This document shows, one piece after another, positions 12,635 to 24,050 of a DNA stretch of 64,000 nt. The translations under genes and the position numbers were made by a program. This DNA comes from Margaritifera margaritifera. Lineage: Eukaryota; Mollusca; Bivalvia; Unionida; Margaritiferidae. Below the pieces are notes generated by a model. That model was not told the DNA's origin. It worked only from the letters and a program-made list of their open reading frames with translations, and made no database searches. Position 1 is the stretch's first letter. Each line of letters opens with the position of its first letter. The stretch covers positions 1,833,501-1,897,500 of the forward strand of contig JAQPZY010001372.1 of the NCBI GenBank assembly GCA_029931535.1. Direction: 5' to 3'.

Positions 12635-13650
12635 AAGCCGGGTTGAGATTGGATTTAGCGAAGACACTGAAAGCAATTTTGTGAATGAGATGTTTATTTA
12701 TAATGCAATTGAACGATGAATGAATCTGACACCATACTCGTGCGCATACAGTCCAACAATGGATTTAACAGAATGATGCGGACCAAGTTCAAGAACTGAG
12801 ATAAGGAAATGATATCATTCCTAAAAGGAACTAATTGGAACATGTAACTTCAATGAATAATCAAACAAGGGTCAACGTATGGAACTTATACACAAATATG
12901 ATTTATATCTGGATATATCACCATGGACGATCAATATGTAGAATTTATACACAAATATGAACAATGTATGATTCTATCACCAAGGGTGATCAAAGTATAT
13001 GATTTGTACACAATTAAGAACAATGTATGATTCTGTCACCAAGGGTGATCAAAGTACAGAATTTGTAAACAAAAATATGAATATGTACGTTTCATCCACA
13101 AGTAGGATCTATATATTACTGATTTTACCTCATATAGCGATATTAAATTATTTATTTCACTCATATAGTGATATTGAATGATATTGATTAAGAAATGGAA
13201 CATATGTATCTCGTAGCGTCCAGTTGACGATCACGATGTAATTTCGGTTCCACAGCTCTCGTCGAATGGTCAAGGAGCCACCACGCATGACCCGCCCATC
13301 CCAGTCTGCTGAAGGATTCCTCAAGAGCCTCCTTATTCCATACAGACCCATTGGTCACGAAGCTTTGGTCCCTCATTGAGAGTAAAGCAGTACTGTCTTC
13401 CGAGCCAACGTCACCATCGACAGCAGCATACGGGTTGCACGAAATCCCCTAGTATTCTAAGACTTCCCATCACAAAAACAGCTAAAAATATAATGACTGA
13501 GCCGTGTAGTACACGAGACACGGTGAAGCACGAATACAGTAATATACATTATGCATGAGCGCACATGAATTTGCTTTGTTACACATTAAATCATTTCATC
13601 AGGACTACGGTGCGAGATTATTATTATAATAACCACGTTCGTACATGAAT
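12635..13650. other. Copy-1-specific block inside duplication A
   Basis: This 1-kb block has no counterpart between 45865 and 45895, so it is either an insertion here or a deletion in the paralogue. It includes roughly three divergent 59-bp tandem units at 12880-13080 ('gaacaatgtatgattctatc' plus 'accaagggt'). No clear terminal inverted repeats or coding sequence were seen; short open frames on both strands at 13157-13558 carry no recognisable motif. Confidence 0.5.
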
Positions 13651-13908
13651 ATATGTAGAATTTGCTTTTGATCTGAATCAAGATAAAGCTGAATGGTTAC
13701 AAGTACAAATGAAATACGAACTACATACGGATCCCTTTCAATTTCCTAATGAGTCCTTTTGAAATCACGTAGTAATTTTTGAAGACCCCCCCCCCCCCCA
13801 CACACACACTTTTTGAAGAATCATTTATGCTTGTGAGTCAGCGAATGTACATTTTTCTGAAGGGTCAATTGAAGACTGACATTAGAATAAAGCAGGTAAA
13901 AGAAAACT

Positions 13909-14255
13909 AGTAAATACATTAAATACTAAGTTATTACTGCAGTAAATACATTAAATACTAAGTTATTACTGCAGTAAATACATTAAATACTAAGTTATTA
14001 CTGCAGTAAATGCATTAAATACTAAGTTATTACTGCAGTAAATACATTAAATACTAAGTTATTACTGCAGTAAATACATTTAATACTAAGTTATTACTGC
14101 AGTAAATACATTAAATACTAAGTTATTACTGCAGTAAATATATTAAATACTAAGTTATTACTGCAGTAAATACATTAAATACTAAGTTATTACTGCAGTA
14201 AATACATTAAATACTAAGTTATTACTGCAGTAAATACATTAAATACTAAGTTATT
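13909..14255. repeat. 32-bp minisatellite, about 10.8 copies
   Basis: The unit is 'agtaaatacattaaatacta' plus 'agttattactgc'. Copies are nearly identical, with a ctgcag at each junction. The paralogue near 46095 has a single 'ccagtaaatgcagtaaatag', so the array is specific to this copy. Confidence 0.97.
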
Positions 14256-14361
14256 GCATATACAAGAGTTTATCAATGGTGAATTGAAATAATCATATGA
14301 TATTAGAGGTGGAATACAACTTCATAAGTACAGACGAAACATCTTACAAGTGAATTAATAT

Positions 14362-14377
14362 ATATCTATATCTATCG

Positions 14378-14438
<61 letters not shown>
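14362..14438. repeat. (TATC)n microsatellite
   Basis: About 18 tatc/ctat tetramers. The paralogue at about 46225 has only 'catacatatatagatataga'. Confidence 0.95.
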
Positions 14439-14499
14439 GACCGACTGCAGAATAACACAGTAGGCCGTGCATAGTACTAGTCAATATAAAGAGGAAGCT

Positions 14500-14769
14500 G
14501 CTATTGTGGTAGCCCCAATGAACCCTGCTATTGTGGTAGCCCCAATGAACCCTGCTATTGGGGTAGACCAAATGAACCCTGCTATTGGGGTAGACCAAAT
14601 GAACCCTGCTATTTGGGTAGACCCATCCAACCCTACCATTGTGGTAGACCCAATGAACCCTGCTATTGTGGCAGACCCAATGAACCCAGCTATTGTGGTT
14701 GCCCTAATGAACCCTGCTATTGTGGTAGACCCAACTAACCCATCTATTGTGGTTGCCCCAATGAACCCT
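14500..14769 (+). repeat. 27-bp minisatellite, 10 copies, in frame
   Basis: The unit is 'gctattgtggtagccccaat' plus 'gaaccct', 9 codons, so a 113-codon frame with a 9-residue period stays open from 14467. The paralogous position (46297-46330) has one degenerate unit. There is no signal peptide, homology or splice context, so I treat the open frame as a product of unit length. Confidence 0.93.
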
Positions 14770-15180
14770 TTTCTACTTTTAGTGTTTGTTTTAAAATCGT
14801 CTATGTGAATCTACATTGGCATGGATCGCAATGCAAGCTGCATTACTACGGGACGGTTTGAACACTTGTTATAATTTTTGAGACACTTTAAAATAATGCC
14901 CACAAAATAACTTTATTTTATATAGTTTAGGTCACGTGCATGTAAATCGTTTGCTCTCATAATGTACTTTTTGCTTTTCTCGCCAAGATATATTTTTTTT
15001 TTTGGGAGGGGGAGGGGGCGGCGAGGGGATCTGAAGGGGTATGGAACATGAATATTCACTAAAAATGACTGGAAATCAGCGAAAATGAACTAAGATTTAC
15101 TGTAAATGAACGAATTGCAACTGAACATGATCGTATAGGAATCGAACATGAAGTGAAAGGGACATACCAAAAATATTATT
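14770..15180. other. Single-copy part of duplication A
   Basis: Matches 46335-46690. The stretch at 15055-15130 is the single-copy counterpart of the 42-bp array at 46690-47034. No gene seen. Confidence 0.6.
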
Positions 15181-15725
15181 GATGAATATAGGAATTTATG
15201 TGTAACCTAACAGCTTTTTCATAAACATAAAAATGTTATTACCGAATATAGGAATTTATGTGTAACCTAACAGCTTTTTCATAAACATAAAAATGTTATT
15301 ACCGAATATAGGAATTTATGTGTAACCTAACAGCTTTTTCATAAACATAAAAATGTTATTACCGAATATAGGAATTTATGTGTAACCTAACAGCTTTTTC
15401 ATAAACATAAAAATGTTATTACCGAATATAGGAATTTATGTGTAACATAACAGCGTTTTCATAAACATAAATAAGTTATTGCCGAATATAGGAATTTATG
15501 TGTAACCTAACAGCTTTTTCATAAACATAAAAATGTTATTACCGAATATAGGAATTTATGTGTAACCTAACAGCTTTTTCATAAACATAAAAATGTTATT
15601 ACCGAATATAGGAATTTATGTGTAACCTAACAGCTTTTTCATAAACATAAAAATGTTATTACCGAATATAGGAATTTATGTGTAACCTAACAGCTTTTTC
15701 ATAAACATAAAAATGTTATTACCGA
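15181..15725. repeat. 60-bp minisatellite, 9 copies
   Basis: The unit starts 'gaatataggaatttatgtgt' and ends 'aaatgttattacc'. Eight units are almost identical; the unit at 15421-15480 carries several differences (for example 'cagcgttttc', 'aataagtt'). The paralogue has one diverged unit at about 47085-47145. Confidence 0.97.
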
Positions 15726-16303
15726 AAAAATAGTGTGCAGAAAGGTATTTAGACAGAGTTACTTTCAGGCTACAGGTCGTTGAATTACTTAAACATAAGT
15801 TCATAATTGTAAGCATTATCAAAGCAGTACAAGGAATTATGAGAGGCGGTATTATAAGTTTCCCGTTCCCTTACTTAAGTTACACTTGCAAATTAACTCT
15901 TAATAATTTTCAAGTATTAAAATTATTTTTTAATGAGTAATACATAAAGTTATTTCCATGCTTTATTTTAGTTCATTGTCCTTTACGGTAATTTTTTTCT
16001 CATTTCGTTCATTTTTGGAATGTAGGCACGGCATCTAAAGTATGGCAACTGTAGTTACTAGTTACTATTATTAGATTAGAAATTTAATAATGATAATTAT
16101 AACTAATGCAAACAAAGTAAAGAAGGTGCTTTATTTACAAGAACATAATTTGTATCCACTTAACTGAAACACAGTGGAGGAACTGACTGGAAGTGTTAAC
16201 AAGATTGTGAATTACATGCTGATTTTTGCCCTTTCAACATACTGATGTTTGCAAGCTGCATTGAACTTCTTCAGTGATTTTCGGACAAGGGCACCTGCAA
16301 TGA
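15726..16303. other. Single-copy part of duplication A
   Basis: Collinear with 47150-47715. No gene seen; AT-rich. Confidence 0.6.
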
Positions 16304-16935
16304 TGCTGTACCAGCATCATTTGGGTACCTGTACATCTTAGATGTAATGGCACTAGAGGAGTCTCATTCTGTACCAGCATCATTTGGGTACCTGTACATC
16401 TTAGATGTAATGGTGCTAGAGGAGTTTCATGCTGTACCAGCATCATTTGGGTACCTGTACATCTTAGATGTAATGGCACTAGAGGAGTTTCATGCTGTAC
16501 CAGCACCATTTGGGTACCTGTACATCTTAGATGTAATGGCACTAGAGGAGTCTCATTCTGTACCAGCATCATTTGGGTACCTGTACATCTTAGATGTAAT
16601 GGCACTAGAGGAGTTTCATGTTGTACCAGCATCATTTTAGTACCTGTACATCTTAGATGTAATGGCACTAGAGGAGTTTCATGTTGTACCAGCATCATTT
16701 TAGTACCTGTACATCTTAGATGTAATGGCACTAGAGGAGTTTCATGCTGTACCAGCATCATTTGGGTACCTGTACATCTTAGATGTAATGGCACTAGAGG
16801 AGTCTCATGCTGTACCAGCATCATTTGGGTACCTGTACATCTTAGATGTAATGGCACTAGAGGAGTCTCATGTTGTACCAGCATCATTTTAGTACCTGTA
16901 CATCTTAGATGTAATGGCACTAGAGGAGTCTCATG
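16304..16935. repeat. 63-bp minisatellite, 10 copies
   Basis: The unit is 'tgctgtaccagcatcatttg' through 'ggtacctgtacatcttag' to 'gcactagaggagtttca' (63 bp, 21 codons). Because 63 is a multiple of 3, a 292-codon frame runs on the - strand, and shorter ones run on the +. The paralogue at 47714-47782 has exactly one unit, next to the same LINE tail. Confidence 0.96.
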
Positions 16936-16972
16936 CTGAGCACAAGGATAAAAAGGAAAGTAATAAAGTGTC

Positions 16973-17197
16973 CTGGCCACAGGTCTTGAAAATGGCTGGA
17001 AAAGAGACACAGAGATCATACCGAACGCAATTGGAGCACTAGGAGTAGTAACACACAAACCCGAAGACAGCCTGAGAAAACTTGGAATAAAACTGAAGCA
17101 GGATCTACTCAAGACAGTCCAATTCTTAAAGACGGCCAGAATTCAACGCAAAGTCATTAAGATCGATGGTCACAAGAAGCTGATGGACCTCAAATAA
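16973..17197 (+). pseudogene. LINE ORF2 C-terminal tail
   Basis: This is a 75-codon open frame ending at the taa at 17195. It contains 'RDTEIIPNAIGALGVV', 'LRKLGIKLKQDLLKTVQFL' and 'ARIQRKVIKI', which match the conserved extreme C-terminus of many non-LTR retrotransposon ORF2 proteins. It stands alone without the reverse transcriptase domain. Related, more decayed tails lie at 18760-18915 and 47790-48020. The stop is followed by a simple-repeat run, as expected for a LINE 3' end. The 63-bp unit lies immediately upstream in two of the three copies. Confidence 0.6.
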
Positions 17198-17204
17198 GAA
17201 ATTC

Positions 17205-17205
17205 C

Positions 17206-17249
<44 letters not shown>

Positions 17250-17580
17250 ACGAGTGGAATCAAACGGCTCTGACTATAATCGGTAATAATAGTACTACTG
17301 ATACTGCTACTAATAATAATAGTAATGCTACTACTAATACTACTAATAATATTAATACTAATACTAAAACTAATAATAATAGTTATACTAATACTGCTAC
17401 TAATAATAATAGTAATACTAATACTAATACTACTAATAATAGTAATACTAATACTAATACTACTAATAATACTACTAATAATAGTAATACTAATACTAAT
17501 ACAACTAATAATAGTAATACTACTACTAATAATAATAATTGCAATACTAATACTATAATAATAATAATAGTAAATCTAAT
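17205..17580. repeat. (TG)n then (ACTAAT)n-type simple repeats
   Basis: (tg)n at 17205-17248, a short unique linker, then act/aat triplets at 17285-17580. The linker 'ggaatcaaacggctctga' also occurs at 48062 before an (aat)n run. Long Asn/Thr, Leu/Ile and Val/Leu frames on both strands are by-products. Confidence 0.92.
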
Positions 17581-17639
17581 ACTAGTAATAAGATGACGAT
17601 GATGATTGCATTTCTTGTTATTATTAAAAATAAAAATGA

Positions 17640-17990
17640 TGATGATGATTGTTCTTGTTGTTTCACAATGGAAGAACTTTACGTATGTCAGCGGAAATGC
17701 ATGTAGATGGTAACGAGCAGGAAAATAACCAGGTACATTCGGCAATATGGGTAGCAATGACCAGTCATTGTTGGTGGGTACAAAATCAATTAAAGATAAC
17801 AACACATTGACCCGAGTCTGTATGTTGCTATACAACTGTGTGGAAACTTTTCCTAAAATATGAGTTATATGTTCTTTATTTGTTGTTTACACCGTCAACC
17901 TGTATTGCACTTGGAATTACTTTTTTGATCAGGTAAAATAATCCCCAGGTATTTCTATAGATGTGTGACGTTCGTTGTCATGTATAAATA
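17640..17990. repeat. Dispersed repeat family B, copy 2
   Basis: Shares 'gaagaactttacgta', 'gcggaaatgcatgtagatgg' and 'gaccagtcattgttggtggg' with 48240-48480, and looser versions with 1330-1620, 19090-19430 and 62830-63090. Confidence 0.7.
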
Positions 17991-18084
17991 TAAAGAATAC
18001 AAAACATACGACGAATAACATTCCTTTCAAGTCTATTTCAAATGCACGGGATCCAGCAAGGAATCGTGTGTGTCAGTTTAAAAA

Positions 18085-18085
18085 A

Positions 18086-18162
<77 letters not shown>
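18085..18162. repeat. (AT)n microsatellite
   Basis: About 37 ta dinucleotides following a poly-A run. Confidence 0.96.
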
Positions 18163-18167
<5 letters not shown>

Positions 18168-18239
18168 TTCCTTTAGTCCCCAGCGTAACTCTCCATGCTT
18201 CTATTAATACACACACACACACTGTCATAACCTGAAATC

Positions 18240-18560
18240 CGTCACATATGTTCTATGAATGCATAATATAATTATGGGTATGAAGTTTTGTCCAAAAAAG
18301 TTCAAAAGGTAATTGTAATTTAAAATGACGTGTATTTTAATCCCCTGGAACCCAGGAGCAAGACTCCCAAATAATACTTCTCTTTCACATGGTAGATATA
18401 TCGGTATGTAAATACCAAGTTTTATGAAATTTCTTGAAGCAGTTTAGGAGAAAATTGTGTCATTAAGACATACGACATAAGAAATTTTATTATTTTACAA
18501 TAAAGACATTATTATTCGGCAATTCCATATACGTTGATGAAATTAATACACAAATATTTT
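18240..18560. repeat. Dispersed repeat family C, copy 1
   Basis: 'tatgaagttttgtccaaa', 'tttaatcccctggaacccag', 'catggtagatatatcggtat' and 'gcagtttaggagaaaat' occur in the same order at 51650-52000. Parts also match 20262-20420 and 63825-63960. No coding capacity is visible. Confidence 0.7.
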
Positions 18561-18622
18561 TGATAGGACACAGACAATTTCAGATTCGAATGCCAGACGT
18601 ACTATTAGTTGACATGGTGAAG

Positions 18623-18625
<3 letters not shown>

Positions 18626-18681
<56 letters not shown>
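18626..18681. repeat. (AT)n microsatellite
   Basis: About 28 at dinucleotides. Confidence 0.96.
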
Positions 18682-18685
<4 letters not shown>

Positions 18686-18739
18686 TCTTATTATTATCAG
18701 GGATTCGCACGTTGAATGCAAAGAACAAAGAGAAGTAGC

Positions 18740-18960
18740 AAAATACCCTGACTAGGCTTCACAACTTACAAAGGTCTGAAAAGTGAAAAAGCCATCCCAT
18801 GAATCGTAGTGAGAGCACACAGGGAAGTACCCAATAAATCCAGAGACAGCCTAAAAAACTGGAATTAACAGACCCACTCCAGATCCAGGAACTCCTAGAG
18901 ACGACAAAAATACTACTCTAAAACTAAGGTCACATGAAGCGGACTGATCTCAGATCTGAA
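18740..18960 (+). pseudogene. Decayed LINE ORF2 C-terminal tail
   Basis: The + strand contains 'KLELTDPLQIQELLETTKIL' around 18850-18908 after a 'KSRDSL' block. It parallels the 16973-17197 tail and, like it, is followed by an (act)n/(att)n run (19019-19086) and family B sequence. It is frameshifted and stop-interrupted. Confidence 0.45.
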
Positions 18961-19015
18961 AGAATAGAAAGAAAAAAACAATAATATGCAAGGACTGTAA
19001 TAGAAACCGGGGCAA

Positions 19016-19045
19016 TTGCTACTACTACTACTATTAATACAGATG

Positions 19046-19087
<42 letters not shown>
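19016..19087. repeat. (ACT)n/(ATT)n microsatellite
   Basis: Triplet repeat between the LINE tail and family B. Confidence 0.93.
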
Positions 19088-19842
19088 GTTCTTGATGTTG
19101 CTTTTCAAAATGGAAGATCCTATTGTGCGGCACAGAAAACACATGTAGATAGTAAAATAAACAGGATGATAAGTAGAAGTTACCGGAGCGGTTGGTAGCA
19201 ACAGGCCTTTACTTGTGGGTACACAATTGTTAATTCATTAAAAAAAATATATTGACTCCAGTCGATACGTTATTATTCACTAAAATATAAGGTCACAATG
19301 CCTCGATGGGTTGCTTACACAGTTGACAAAAGTTTTGTATTTGATCAGGTAAGTAATCCACAAGGTTTCTATTAACGTGCTGCATGCCCATTCATAACAA
19401 TATATCGTCGATGTAATTGTTAGAGAAAAATAGAAATCTAATCATGGCATGCTCACTTATTACGGCCTACTCAGCTATAAATTCAACAGCTTAATACACA
19501 ATATGATTAATTTTTTTTAAATAATGTGTTATGGAGAGTTAAGTTGACACTGGAACAAGTGTACAAGCACTAAAATATCGAATTTTGTCTGTATCAAGTC
19601 CCTATCACGTCTGTATCAAGTCCCTATCATGTCTATATCAAGTCTCTATCATATCTATATCAAGTCCCTATCATATATATATCAAGTCCTTATCATATCT
19701 ATATCTCGACATGATTTGATTTATATGAAAATGCTGACCCTGATTAATTTCAATCACTCACCGTTGCAAATCCTGCTTCTATCCACGATTAACTGCTTAA
19801 ATGACAGTACTGACGTAATAACAAAAATTATGGATCATATAC

Positions 19843-19848
<6 letters not shown>

Positions 19849-19908
<60 letters not shown>
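19849..19908. repeat. (CA)n microsatellite
   Basis: About 30 ca dinucleotides, with a positional counterpart at 63375-63424. Confidence 0.97.
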
Positions 19909-19910
<2 letters not shown>

Positions 19911-20067
19911 CTCACATCTTGAGGCAAGGGACACAAACTGAAATCTGTTAGACATAAATGCTGTGTCTTCGTGTCATTAATTTATGTATAAAGTTGCCAC
20001 CCCCCACCCCCAATGAACACCGTAAATGTTATCAAAAATGTCAAATATGTGTCCCCCATATCCAAGG

Positions 20068-20234
20068 GTATGTATGCATGTATGTATGTATGTATGTATG
20101 TATGTATGTATGTATGTATGTATGTATGTATGTATGTATGTATGTATGTATGTATGTATGTATGTATGTATGTATGTATGTATGTATGTATGTATGAATG
20201 TATGTATGTATGTATGTATGTATGTATGTATGTT
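20068..20234. repeat. (TATG)n microsatellite
   Basis: About 41 tatg tetramers, with a positional counterpart at 63627-63776. Confidence 0.97.
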
Positions 20235-20420
20235 CGTATAGAATTAACGACACAAAGATAAAGAAGTCAAAACAATAGTTGTTTTTTTAAATGGTAACTA
20301 TATGGGTGTGAAAATCAGATGTTTGGTGAAATTCTATACAGCGGTTTGAGAGGAAATAGCGTCACGTGAGACATAAGAATAATATATTTTTGTTAAAGTT
20401 GAATATTTGTATCAAAAAAA

Positions 20421-20422
<2 letters not shown>

Positions 20423-20481
<59 letters not shown>
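20423..20481. repeat. (AT)n microsatellite
   Basis: About 29 ta dinucleotides. It is followed by 'gactggtgtaccacggtcac', which resembles 'gactggtgtaccattgtcag' at 52517. Confidence 0.95.
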
Positions 20482-20485
<4 letters not shown>

Positions 20486-20552
20486 TGACTGGTGTACCAC
20501 GGTCACAGATTTGTTGCCATATAATAAGCACTTCTATCGATCTAGGTAATTT

Positions 20553-23530
20553 TACAGGTCACTTTATTGTCTTTAGTGCCCTTAATGCAGGTCATTGTAT
20601 CGTCTTTAGTGCCCTTAATGCAGGTCATTGTATCGTCTTTAGTGCCCTTAATGCAGGTCATTGTATGGTCTTTAGTGTCCTTAATGCAGGTCGTTGTATC
20701 GTCTTTAGTGCCCTTAATGCTGGTCATTTTATGGTCTTTAGTGCCCTTAATGCAGGTCATTGTATCGTCTTTAGTGCCCTTAATGCAGGTCATTGTATGG
20801 TCTTTAGTGCCCTTAATGCGGGTCATTGTATCGTCTTTAGTGCCCTCAATGCAGGTCATTTTATCGTCTTTAGTGTCCTTAATGCAGGTCATTTTATGGT
20901 CTTTAGCGCTCTGAATGTAGGTCATTTTATCGTCTTTAGTGCCCTCAATGCATGTCATTGTATAGTCTTTAGTGCCCTTAATGCAGGTCATTTTATCGTA
21001 TTTAGTGCTCTTAATGCAGGTCATTTTATCGTCCTTAGTGTCCTTAATGCAGGTCATTTTATCGTCTTTAGTGGCCTTGATGCAGGTCATTTTATGGACT
21101 TTAGTGCCCTTAATGCAGGTCATTGTATCGTTTTTGTGCCCTTAATGCAGGTCATGTTATGGTCTTTAGTGCCTTTAATGCAGGTCATTGTATAGTCTTT
21201 AGTGCCCTTAATGCAGGTCATTTTATCGTCTTTAGTGCTCTTAATGCAGGTCATTGTATCGTCTTTAGTGCCCTTAATGCAGGTCATTTTATCGTCTTTA
21301 GTGCTCTTAATGGAGGTCATTGTATAGTCTTTAGTGCCCTTAATGCAGATCATTTTATGGTCTTTAGTGCTCTTAATGCAGGTCATTGTATAGTCTTTAG
21401 TGCTCTTAATGCAGGTCATTGTATAGTCTTTAGTGCCCTTAATGCAGGTCATTGTATAGTCTTTAGTGCTCTTAATGCAGGTCATTGTATAGTCTTTAGT
21501 GCTCTTAATGCAGGTCATTGTATAGTCTTTAGTTCCCTTAATGCAGGTCATTGTATAGTCTTTAGTGCTCTTAATGCAGGTCATTGTATCGTCTTTAGTG
21601 CCCTTAATGCAGGTCATTGTATAGTCTTTAGTGTCCTTAATGCAGGTCATTGTATAGTCTTTAGTGCTCTTAATGCAGGTCATTGTATAGTCTTTAGTGC
21701 TCTTAATGCAGGTCATTGTATAGTCTTTAGTGCTCTTAATGTAGGTCATTGTATAGTCTTTAGTTCCCTTAATGCAGGTCATTGTATCGTCTTTAGTGCC
21801 CTTAATGCAGATCATTTTATGGTCTTTAGTGCTCTTAATGCAGATCATTGTATAGTCTTTAGTGCTCTTAATGCAGGTCATTGTATAGTCTTTAGTTCCC
21901 TTAATGCAGGTCATTGTATAGTCTTTAGTTCCCTTAATGCAGGTCATTGTATAGTCTTTAGTGCTCTTAATGCAGGTCATTGTATTGTCTTTAGTGCTGT
22001 TAATGCAGGTCATTGTATAGTCTTTAGTTCCCTTAATGCAGGTCATTGTATAGTCTTTAGTGCTCTTAATGCAGGTCATTGTATTGTCTTTAGTGCTGTT
22101 AATGCAGGTCATTGTATTGTCTTTAGTTCCCCTAATGCAGGTCATTGTATAGTCTTTAGTTCCCTTAATGCAGGTCATTGTATAGTCTTTAGTGCCCTTA
22201 ATGCAGGTCATTGTATAGTCTTTAGTTCCCTTAATGCAGGTCATTGTATAGTCTTTAGTGCCCTTAATGCAGGTCATTGTATAGTCTTTAGTTCCCTTAA
22301 TGCAGGTCATTGTATAGTCTTTAGTGCTCTTAATGCAGGTCATTGTATAGTCTTTAGTTCCCTTAATGCAGGTCATTGTATAGTCTTTAGTTCCCTTAAT
22401 GCATGTCATTGTATAGTCTTTAGTGCTCTTAATGCAGGTCATTGTATAGTCTTTAGTGCTCTTAATGCAGGTCATTGTATAGTCTTTAGTTCCCTTAATG
22501 CAGGTCATTGTATAGTCTTTAGTGCCCTTAATGCAGGTCATTGTATAGTCTTTAGTGCTCTTAATGCATGTCATTGTATAGTCTTTAGTTCCCTTAATGC
22601 AGGTCATTGTATAGTCTTTAGTGCCCTTAATGCAGGTCATTGTATAGTCTTTAGTTCCCTTAATGCATGTCATTGTATAGTCTTTAGTGCCCTTAATGCA
22701 GGTCATTGTATAGTCTTTAGTGCTCTTAATGCAGGTCATTGTATAGTCTTTAGTTCCCTTAATGCAGGTCATTGTATAGTCTTTAGTTCCCTTAATGCAG
22801 GTCATTGTATAGTCTTTAGTTCCCTTAATGCAGGTCATTGTATAGTCTTTAGTGCTCTTAATGCAGGTCATTGTATAGTCTTTAGTGCTCTTAATGCAGG
22901 TCATTGTATAGTCTTTAGTTCCCTTAATGCAGGTCATTGTATAGTCTTTAGTGCTCTTAATGCAGGTCATTGTATAGTCTTTAGTTCCCTTAATGCAGGT
23001 CATTGTATAGTCTTTAGTTCCCTTAATGCACGTCATTTTATCGTCTTTAGTTCCCTTAATGCAGGTCATTGTATAGTCTTTAGTGCTCTTAATGCAGGTC
23101 ATTGTATAGTCTTTAGTTCCCTTAATGCAGGTCATTGTATAGTCTTTAGTTCCATTAATGCAGGTCATTTTATCGTCTTTAGTGCTCTTAATGCAGGTCA
23201 TTGTATAGTCTTTAGTGCTCTTAATGCAGGTCATTGTATAGTCTTTAGTTCCCTTAATGCAGGTCATTGTATGGTCTTTAGTTCCATTAATGCAGGTCAT
23301 TGTATTGTCTTTAGTGCCCTTAATGCAGGTCATTGTATAGTCTTTAGTGCTCTTAATGCAGGTCATTGTATAGTCTTTAGTGCTCTTAATGTAGGTCATT
23401 GTATAGTCTTTAGTTCCCTTAATGCAGGTCATTGTATAGTCTTTAGTGCCCTTAATGCAGGTCATTGTATCGTCTTTAGTGCCCTTAATGCAGGTCATTG
23501 TATCGTCTTTAGTGCCCTTAATGCATGTCA
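20553..23530. repeat. 33-bp minisatellite, about 90 copies
   Basis: The unit is 'tgcaggtcattgtatagtct' plus 'ttagtgctcttaa' (33 bp, 11 codons). Variants sit at a few fixed positions (atag/atcg/atgg, gtgccc/gtgctc/gttccc). Because 33 is a multiple of 3, frames on both strands stay open for about 800 codons, with residue period 11 (for example 'NAGHCIVFSAL' on +, 'MTCIKGTKDYT' on -). The phase shifts near 21128, where one base is lost ('atcgtttttgtgcc'). Units before that point are mostly 'atcg/atgg' types and those after mostly 'atag', giving two subfamilies. A single unit-like sequence lies at 62785-62820. Confidence 0.97.
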
Positions 23531-23559
23531 ATCCAAACAAGTCTTTACATAGGATAAGT

Positions 23560-24050
23560 TCCAACTCATTCAGTAATTTTGCTGTACATCAATATTTAGA
23601 TAGCAGTTACTAGAGGTCGCTTTATTTTTTTAAAAATAAAGTAATTATTATGGGGTACTTTAATATTGATTTCATTTCCGATATTATTACTAAATGGCCA
23701 CATATGATACAACTGCACGACCATACACAGGTAATCAATGTTTAAACGAGAGTAACAGTCTGCACTTCGACCACATCTACACTACCCACCCTGACAACCT
23801 CTGCGAGATTAACGTACCCTGTTTCTCTATTAGTGAGTACTATTCCATTTGTGTATTTCGTATTTGCAATACTGAAGCATTACAAATTGCTGGAAATGAA
23901 TTTCTCTCTGAACTGTCTCAAAATATTAGCTCATTGACCTTTTCTAAAACAGAATCGGATTATGATTTGTCTATCTGGAACTACTGTTGTCTTATTATTT
24001 AAAATAAACACGCGCTCATACAAAGTAAAAGAATTAAACAATCAAAACAA
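23560..24050 (+). pseudogene. LINE ORF2 endonuclease remnant
   Basis: On the + strand, 'VIIMGYFNID' at 23642-23672 resembles the GDFN block of apurinic-type LINE endonucleases (the Asp is Tyr here). After a frameshift comes 'NSLHFDHIYTTHPDNL' with 'CFSISEYYSI' (23757-23850), matching the conserved 'DHI...SDH' C-terminal endonuclease block; the usual final SDH is SEY, so catalytic residues are lost. A later frame has 'KHALIQSKRIKQSKQPKWYT' (24006-24065), the start of the linker before the reverse transcriptase. The remnant then runs into the 38-bp array. Confidence 0.72.

Larger units (their letters stand above)
11725..17900. repeat. Segmental duplication A, copy 1 (paralogous to 44967-48480)
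   Basis: This 6.2-kb segment is collinear with the 3.5-kb segment at 44967-48480. Anchors pair as 11753/45013 ('gggattccattcagtgcaaa'), 12180/45400 ('cataaggaataat'), 12568/45827 ('agaaaagctaagact'), 13655/45897 ('atttgcttttgat'), 14345/46201 ('cttacaagtgaattaat'), 14815/46378 ('acattggcatgg'), 16085/47510 ('taatgataattataactaat') and 16980/47820 (LINE tail). The extra length is a 1-kb block at about 12635-13650 plus minisatellites that are single-copy in the paralogue. Homology starts abruptly at 11725. Confidence 0.88.
19088..20425. repeat. Dispersed repeat families B+C, copy 3 (paralogous to 62830-64000)
   Basis: Collinear with 62830-64000. Anchors are 'cataacaatatatcg', 'acaagtgtacaagcacta', 'tcaatcactcaccgttg' and 'cttctatccacgattaa'. 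Both copies then carry (ca)n at 19849/63375, 'gttgccacccccc'-like DNA, (tatg)n at 20068/63628 and 'gcgtcacgtgagacataaga'. The microsatellites occupy the same places in both copies, so they are part of the repeated unit. Confidence 0.85.

Noticed and set aside
14467..14808. 113-aa proline- and asparagine-containing repeat protein
   Set aside because: Frame is set by a 27-bp array present as one unit in the paralogue; no independent evidence of coding.
16234..17112. 292-codon - strand frame with a 21-residue repeat
   Set aside because: Product of the 63-bp array. The paralogous locus has one unit and no such frame.
17210..17835. Asn/Thr-rich and Leu/Val-rich proteins
   Set aside because: Triplet microsatellite translations.
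20542..23564. Open frames of about 800 codons on both strands (11-residue period)
   Set aside because: They exist only because the unit is 33 bp and stop-free in one frame on each strand. No start context, homology, splice sites or unique domain; the two strands cannot both be coding.
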